64,000 nt of DNA, taken from assembly GCF_041434935.1 (NCBI RefSeq), contig NZ_CP107964.1:6927001-6991000 (forward strand). The letters run 5' to 3'. Position 1 is the first letter of the stretch, and each line of letters opens with the position of its first letter. Below, in pieces: positions 60,297 to 64,000 of this stretch. The notes under the pieces were generated by a model. It saw only the letters and a program-made list of their open reading frames with translations, was not told the DNA's origin and searched no databases. A program made the translations under genes and the position numbers. This stretch comes from Kitasatospora sp. NBC_00374. GTDB taxonomy: Bacteria > Actinomycetota > Actinomycetes > Streptomycetales > Streptomycetaceae.

Positions 60297-61094
60297 CTAC
60301 CGCTGGGTAGGGTCCGAGCCGGAGATCTCGGCGGTCAGGAAGGCCGTGGCGGCGACGGACAGCGACTCGACCGTGCCGATGCCCCGGCTCAGGTCGGGCG
60401 AACCGTCGGAGAGCACGGCCACCAGCAGTTGGCGCTGTTTCACCGTCACCCGGCCGATGCTGTTGACCACCCAGAGCCCGCTGTCGGCGCGCGGCAGCCA
60501 GCCGTTCTTGAGCAGTGCGGGCCCGGCGGCCGAGACACCCCAGTCCTGGCCGCTGCTGATCCGGCCCATCAGCCGCTGCAGATACGCCTGGGCATCGGCG
60601 TCCAGCGGCGAGCCCGGGCCGAAGACCACCCGGAGCAGGCGCAGCTGGTCGGCGGCGGTGGTGCTGGTGAGCCCCCAGTAGCCGTCCGCACCGGCCGTGG
60701 TCGCGGTGAGCCCGAAGACCGCGTTGGCCTCGTCCAGCCCGGCGGCGCCGCCGATCTGCCGGTAGAGCTCGCTCGCGGCGTCGTTGTCGCTCTGCTCGAT
60801 CATCAGCTCGGCGGCCGTGGCCTGCGCCGCGGTGAGGCCGGTGGCAGGGGCCCGGAGCAGCAGGGCGGCCAGGATGTCCGCCTTGACGATGCTGGCGGTG
60901 ACGAAGGCGTCCTCGCCGTGGCTCGCGCCGGTGCCGGTGGCGAGGTCCAGCACGGCGACCGCGGCGTGCCCCTCGGCCACGCCCCGGAGGGCCTCGGCCA
61001 GTGCACCGCCCGTCAGGCCGAGTACCACGGCCGCCACCACCGTCCGTCTGATCCGCCGCCGCCGTCTGCGCGCGGCCCGCCGCCCTGCTGCCAT
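60297..61094 (-). CDS. Secreted class A beta-lactamase-like serine hydrolase
   Basis: A 265-residue protein with an Arg-rich N-terminus and a single signal/anchor helix (TVVAAVVLGLTGGALAEALR), so it is exported. The serine-hydrolase motifs are TASIVKA (SxxK), SDNDAA (SDN) and KNGWLP in place of KTG. Real class A beta-lactamases also need Glu166 in the omega loop, which is not evident, so a peptidase or esterase of the penicillin-binding group is as likely. It ends 23 bases before the start of the PLP enzyme gene. Confidence 0.75.
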   Translation of the reverse strand: MAAGRRAARRRRRRIRRTVVAAVVLGLTGGALAEALRGVAEGHAAVAVLDLATGTGASHGEDAFVTASIVKADILAALLLRAPATGLTAAQATAAELMIEQSDNDAASELYRQIGGAAGLDEANAVFGLTATTAGADGYWGLTSTTAADQLRLLRVVFGPGSPLDADAQAYLQRLMGRISSGQDWGVSAAGPALLKNGWLPRADSGLWVVNSIGRVTVKQRQLLVAVLSDGSPDLSRGIGTVESLSVAATAFLTAEISGSDPTQR

Positions 61095-61188
61095 GGCCCG
61101 ATGCTCGGCCGCGCGCCTTGCCGGGTGCTGAGCCGCGGGTGAGCGCGGGCTGAGCAGACCGGCCCGTCAGGTGGCATACCCTCACGGG

Positions 61189-61932
61189 GTGGAGCGCAAG
61201 AACATCCCGAACCCCGGGTTCTCGGACGACGACGGTACCGCCGACCCGCGGCTGGCCTCGGCCCTCGCGGCCTGGGCCGACGACCGTACGGTGGAGGGCG
61301 AGCTGCTGGACGCCCTGACGGCGAGCCGGCTGATGGTGCCGATCGTCGCCCTGCTCGGCGAGGTGGAGACCGGCCCCGACGGGCTCCGGCGCGAGAAGAC
61401 CAGCGACATGGCCGTCCCGGTGGTCGAGGCGCCGGACGGGCGCCGTGCGCTGCCGGCGTTCACCTCGCTGGAGAGCATGGCCCGCTGGCGCGCCGATGCC
61501 CGGCCGGCCCCGGTGGCCGCCCCGCAGGCCGCCATGGTGGCGTACTCCGAGCGTGCCGACACCCTGCTGCTCGACCCGGCCGGGCCGGTCCCCTTCCAGC
61601 TCACCGGCGCCCGGCTGCGCGCGGTGGCGGAGAACCGGCACTATCTGCCGCCGGTCGCGGACCCGGAGGTCCGCGAGGCGGTCCGGGCGCTGCTCGCGGC
61701 CGAGCCCTCGGTGCTGGCCGGCCACCTGGCGCCCGGCCAGGGGGTGGACGGCACGCTGGCGGTGACCCTGGCGGAGGGGACGCCCGACGGGCTGGTCCGC
61801 GAGACGGTCGAGCGGCTGGCCGGCGGGCTGACCGGCGATCCGGTGCTCCGGGTCAGGCTGGACCGCGGCCTGCAGCTGGCTCTGGTGCCGGCCACCACCG
61901 CGCTGCCCGCCGACGCCCTCTACCGCCGCTGA
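61189..61932 (+). CDS. SseB-family protein
   Basis: A 247-residue protein of the SseB family found next to infC in streptomycetes. GTG 61189 gives MERKNIPNPGFSDDDGTADP; a CATACC element about ten bases upstream and no ribosome site suggest a leaderless message. The SseB_N region includes KTSDMAVPVVEAPDGRRALP and AFTSLESMARWR. The C-terminal half (about 140-247) is the second SseB domain. The biological role is unknown. It is convergent with the DUF1844 gene. Confidence 0.82.
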   Translation: MERKNIPNPGFSDDDGTADPRLASALAAWADDRTVEGELLDALTASRLMVPIVALLGEVETGPDGLRREKTSDMAVPVVEAPDGRRALPAFTSLESMARWRADARPAPVAAPQAAMVAYSERADTLLLDPAGPVPFQLTGARLRAVAENRHYLPPVADPEVREAVRALLAAEPSVLAGHLAPGQGVDGTLAVTLAEGTPDGLVRETVERLAGGLTGDPVLRVRLDRGLQLALVPATTALPADALYRR

Positions 61933-61980
61933 CCCGACGCCCTCGACCGCGGCCGGCCCGGACCGGCGGCCGCCGGACAT

Positions 61981-62015
61981 GCCGATGCCCCCGGAACGGA
62001 TCCGGGGGCATCGGC
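61981..62015. terminator. Bidirectional terminator between SseB and DUF1844 genes
   Basis: Perfect 15-base arms (61981-61995 and 62001-62015) around a five-base loop, between convergent genes. Confidence 0.87.
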
Positions 62016-62026
62016 GCGTGCGGGGC

Positions 62027-62407
62027 TCAGGAGTAGACCGGCCCGGTGAACTTCTCGCCGGGGCCGGAGCCCGGGGCGTCCGGCACCAGCGAGGCCTCGC
62101 GGAAGGCCAGCTGGAGCGAGCGCAGGCCGTCCCGCAGCGGGGCGGCGTGGAAGTTGCTGATCTCGGGGGCACCGGCGGTGACCAGGCCGGCCAGCGCGGT
62201 GATCAGCTTGCGGGCCTCGTCCAGGTCCTTGTCCTTGTCGCCGCCCTCGGCGAGCCCGCACTTCACGGCGGCGGCGCTCATCAGGTGGACCGCCACGGTG
62301 GTGATCACCTCGACGGCCGGCACCTCCGCGATGTCGCGGGTCAGGTCGTCGAAGCCGATGGCCCCGTCGCCGGGGTGCTCTTCGTGGTGCTCGGGCTGGC
62401 TGGTCAA
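62027..62407 (-). CDS. DUF1844 protein
   Basis: A 126-residue protein of the DUF1844 family, a usual infC neighbour in actinobacteria. The core AVEVITTVAVHLMSAAAVKC is the conserved helix; DLDEARKLITALAGLVTAG follows. The N-terminus is His/Glu-rich (QPEHHEEHPGD). TTG 62407 is the start used (MTSQPEHH), with CGGAG upstream. It is divergent from the infC leader. Confidence 0.82.
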   Translation of the reverse strand: MTSQPEHHEEHPGDGAIGFDDLTRDIAEVPAVEVITTVAVHLMSAAAVKCGLAEGGDKDKDLDEARKLITALAGLVTAGAPEISNFHAAPLRDGLRSLQLAFREASLVPDAPGSGPGEKFTGPVYS

Positions 62408-62534
62408 GATGGCTCACTCCGTCGTGCCGGGTTGGGTACACAGCGAGCGTACCCAGGGGGTGGGCGCCGGGTGCGCCGCAGGTCGGCGGGCCCGGCCCGG
62501 GAGGGGCGGAATACCGGTGCGGGGGGAAAGGCTG

Positions 62535-62886
62535 TATGCTTCGAGACTGACCGGCCAGGTTCCCGCATGGGTTCGTGGCCAGCAAGTGGAGGCTCCACCC
62601 AGGAGGCCCGAGAGGGCCGCCGCGACAGTCTCCCACCCGCTTCGTCCTCGCGGTCGACGGGTACGGTCCGCGACAGGCGCCCGCCAGGGTTGCCGGTCGC
62701 CAGTGGCGCCCTCACCCGGCGCCCAGGATTGTGTGGAGCCCCGCCTGTCACCGTGCGGGGCTTTTTTCGTGCTTGCGGTGCTGTTCGCAGCGCAGCATGA
62801 ATGAAGCCCCGCCCAGTGGTCGAAGCCACTACGTGCGACCGCCGTCCGACGGCCGCATCGAAAAAAGGTGCAACCGAGGAGGCCCC
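62535..62886 (+). promoter_or_regulatory. infC promoter and long 5' leader
   Basis: TATGCT (62535-62540) is a likely -10 box; no clear -35 was found. The leader from about 62547 to the start of infC is roughly 340 nt and has several pairings: GAGACTG (62543-62549) with CAGTCTC (62626-62632), the hairpin GTGGAG/CTCCAC (62586-62598) and the terminator-like stem at 62738-62761. Although a frame stays open through it into infC, the leader structure and the non-AUG start argue that it is untranslated. It may control infC-rpmI expression. Confidence 0.6.
62738..62767 (+). terminator. Attenuator-like intrinsic terminator in the infC leader
   Basis: Seven-base arms GCCCCGC (62738-62744) and GCGGGGC (62755-62761) around a ten-base loop are followed immediately by six T residues (62762-62767). 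A T run is rare in this genome. It sits about 120 bases upstream of the infC start, so transcription must pass it, as in leaders where ribosomal proteins or IF3 feed back on their own operon. Confidence 0.72.
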
Positions 62887-63624
62887 ATCAGCACCGAGCC
62901 CCGCATCAACGACCGGATCCGCGTCCCCGAGGTGCGACTCGTCGGTCCCAGCGGCGAGCAGGTCGGCATCGTCCCGCTCGCCAAGGCGCTGGAGCTTGCC
63001 CAGGAGTACGACCTGGACCTGGTCGAGGTAGCCGCCACCGCGCGGCCGCCGGTCTGCAAGCTCATGGACTACGGCAAGTTCAAGTACGAGTCGGCCATGA
63101 AGGCCCGTGAGGCGCGCAAGAACCAGGCGCACACGGTCATCAAGGAGATGAAGCTCCGGCCGAAGATCGACCCGCACGACTACGACACCAAGAAGGGTCA
63201 CGTCGTCCGGTTCCTCAAGCAGGGCGACAAGGTCAAGATCACGATCATGTTCCGCGGTCGTGAGCAGTCCCGCCCCGAGCTGGGCTTCCGACTGCTGCAG
63301 CGGCTCGCGGACGACGTCCAGGACCTGGGCTTCGTGGAGTCCTCGGCCAAGCAGGACGGCCGAAACATGATCATGGTTCTTGGCCCGCACAAGAAGAAGA
63401 CCGAGGCCATGGCCGAGGCCCGTGCCATTGCGGACGCCCGCAAGGCCGAGCGCCAGGGCCGGACCCCCGGTTCGGTCGCCGACGACACCGAGGACGACAT
63501 CGAGGCCGACGAGGCCCTCGACCAGGCCGAGGACGTCGAGGGTGACGAGACCGAGGGCGACGAGGCCGTCGAGGCCCCGGCCGCCGAGGTCGAGCAGCCG
63601 GCCGAGACCGCCCAGGACGCCTGA
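62887..63624 (+). CDS. infC: Translation initiation factor IF-3
   Basis: IF-3 binds the 30S subunit and checks start-codon pairing. The first codon is most likely ATC at 62887, with GAGGAGG just upstream and the family's usual N-terminus, (I/M)STEPRINDRIRVPEVRLVG. A non-AUG start is standard for infC, allowing IF-3 to limit its own synthesis. Both domains are complete: the N-terminal EVRLVGPSGEQVGIVPLAKA and the C-terminal KKGHVVRFLKQGDKVKITIM with FRGREQSRPE. An acidic tail of about 55 residues (from GSVADDTEDD) is added after the conserved part, as in other streptomycetes. An ATG at 62797 in the same frame is a less likely start. Confidence 0.93.
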   Translation: MSTEPRINDRIRVPEVRLVGPSGEQVGIVPLAKALELAQEYDLDLVEVAATARPPVCKLMDYGKFKYESAMKAREARKNQAHTVIKEMKLRPKIDPHDYDTKKGHVVRFLKQGDKVKITIMFRGREQSRPELGFRLLQRLADDVQDLGFVESSAKQDGRNMIMVLGPHKKKTEAMAEARAIADARKAERQGRTPGSVADDTEDDIEADEALDQAEDVEGDETEGDEAVEAPAAEVEQPAETAQDA

Positions 63625-63796
63625 GCCCCAGCGGCTCACGGAACGTCCGAGCGACCGGCCACCAGGTACCGGGGCAGCCGCCCCGGTCACCGAGAACCGC
63701 CCTCCTGACCCGACCCCGGGTGGGGAGGGGCCTGTGCCCCGGGCCCGCACAGCAGTGTGCGGGGCCAAGGGGCGGACGATGAGGAGAGACGGCGAC

Positions 63797-63991
63797 ATGC
63801 CGAAGCAAAAGACGCACAGCGGCGCCAGCAAGCGCTTCAAGATCACCGGCTCCGGGAAGGTGCTGCGCGAGCGTGCGGGCCGTCGCCACCTGCTGGAGCA
63901 CAAGCCCTCGACGCTGACCCGCAAGCTGGCCGGCACCGTCGTGTTGGCCCCGGCCGACGCCAAGAAGATCAAGAAGCTTCTGGGCAAGTGA
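63797..63991 (+). CDS. rpmI: 50S ribosomal protein L35
   Basis: A 64-residue basic protein starting MPKQKTHSGASKRFKITGSG and ending KKIKKLLGK, a complete L35. ATG 63797 follows GAGGAG. It is the second gene of the infC-rpmI-rplT operon; rplT is expected just beyond the window. The 172-bp gap after infC contains the stem CCCGCACA/TGTGCGGG (near 63746-63765), a possible regulatory or processing element. Confidence 0.96.
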   Translation: MPKQKTHSGASKRFKITGSGKVLRERAGRRHLLEHKPSTLTRKLAGTVVLAPADAKKIKKLLGK

Positions 63992-64000
63992 TCGCCCGCC

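Noticed and set aside
61171..61188. Six-residue longer start for the SseB-family protein at 61171
   Set aside because: The extra residues overlap the probable -10 element, and GTG 61189 gives the usual family N-terminus.
62575..62886. N-terminal extension of IF-3 in the open frame upstream of 62887
   Set aside because: The frame crosses the terminator-like hairpin and T run, encodes sequence unlike IF-3, and the usual IF-3 N-terminus begins at the ATC with a strong ribosome site just before it.

Overview
The window is chromosomal DNA from a high-GC actinomycete, most likely a member of the Streptomycetaceae (Streptomyces/Kitasatospora). The evidence is the strong G/C bias at third codon positions, frequent GTG starts, the complete Pup-proteasome locus, the pafBC-tatC-helicase-5'-3' exonuclease gene order, and an infC gene that appears to start with AUC. 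No rRNA, tRNA, CRISPR array, insertion sequence or phage was seen.

Layout. 1-12.8 kb is the conserved proteasome/Tat block: the 3' end of the ATPase ring gene (arc/mpa), dop, pup, prcB, prcA, pafA, three FKBP-type prolyl isomerases, pafB, pafC, a zinc-ribbon protein, a one-helix protein and tatC. No tatA lies next to tatC. 51.4-55.3 kb holds the HelY-type helicase and the small 5'-3' exonuclease that normally follow tatC directly. 55.3-64 kb is ordinary housekeeping and accessory sequence: a CDF transporter, a class I amidotransferase, a DUF2510 protein, a small protein with an amyloid-signal-like tail, a PLP enzyme, a serine hydrolase, SseB-like and DUF1844 proteins, then infC and rpmI with a long leader containing a terminator-like attenuator.

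Between tatC and the helicase lies about 38 kb of accessory DNA that reads as a system for scavenging proline- and hydroxyproline-rich (collagen-type) peptides. It encodes a secreted M9 collagenase, a secreted M6 metalloprotease, a five-gene oligopeptide ABC importer, an aminopeptidase P and a DPP-IV-like S9 peptidase for X-Pro bonds. A full trans-4-hydroxyproline pathway follows: a 2-epimerase, a three-subunit D-hydroxyproline dehydrogenase, a DapA-fold deaminase and a 2-oxoglutarate semialdehyde dehydrogenase. A second proline-racemase paralogue, an ornithine-cyclodeaminase-type reductase and an FCD-type GntR regulator complete the set.

The main finding is a shared 14-bp dyad, approximately TGTGACATTTTACA. 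It occurs in six promoter regions of the island: both hydroxyproline operons, the regulator gene, the divergent aminopeptidase/importer promoters, the M6 protease, and the divergent S9-peptidase/class V aminotransferase promoters. In most of these it sits on or between recognisable -35 and -10 hexamers. This supports one GntR-controlled regulon that couples extracellular protein digestion, peptide uptake and hydroxyproline catabolism, and it draws in a class V aminotransferase of unknown role. Genes without the site (an ABC exporter with a two-component system, an SDR, a nitronate monooxygenase, roadblock proteins, an FAD monooxygenase with its TetR regulator, an MFS remnant, an ArsR regulator) are probably unrelated passengers.
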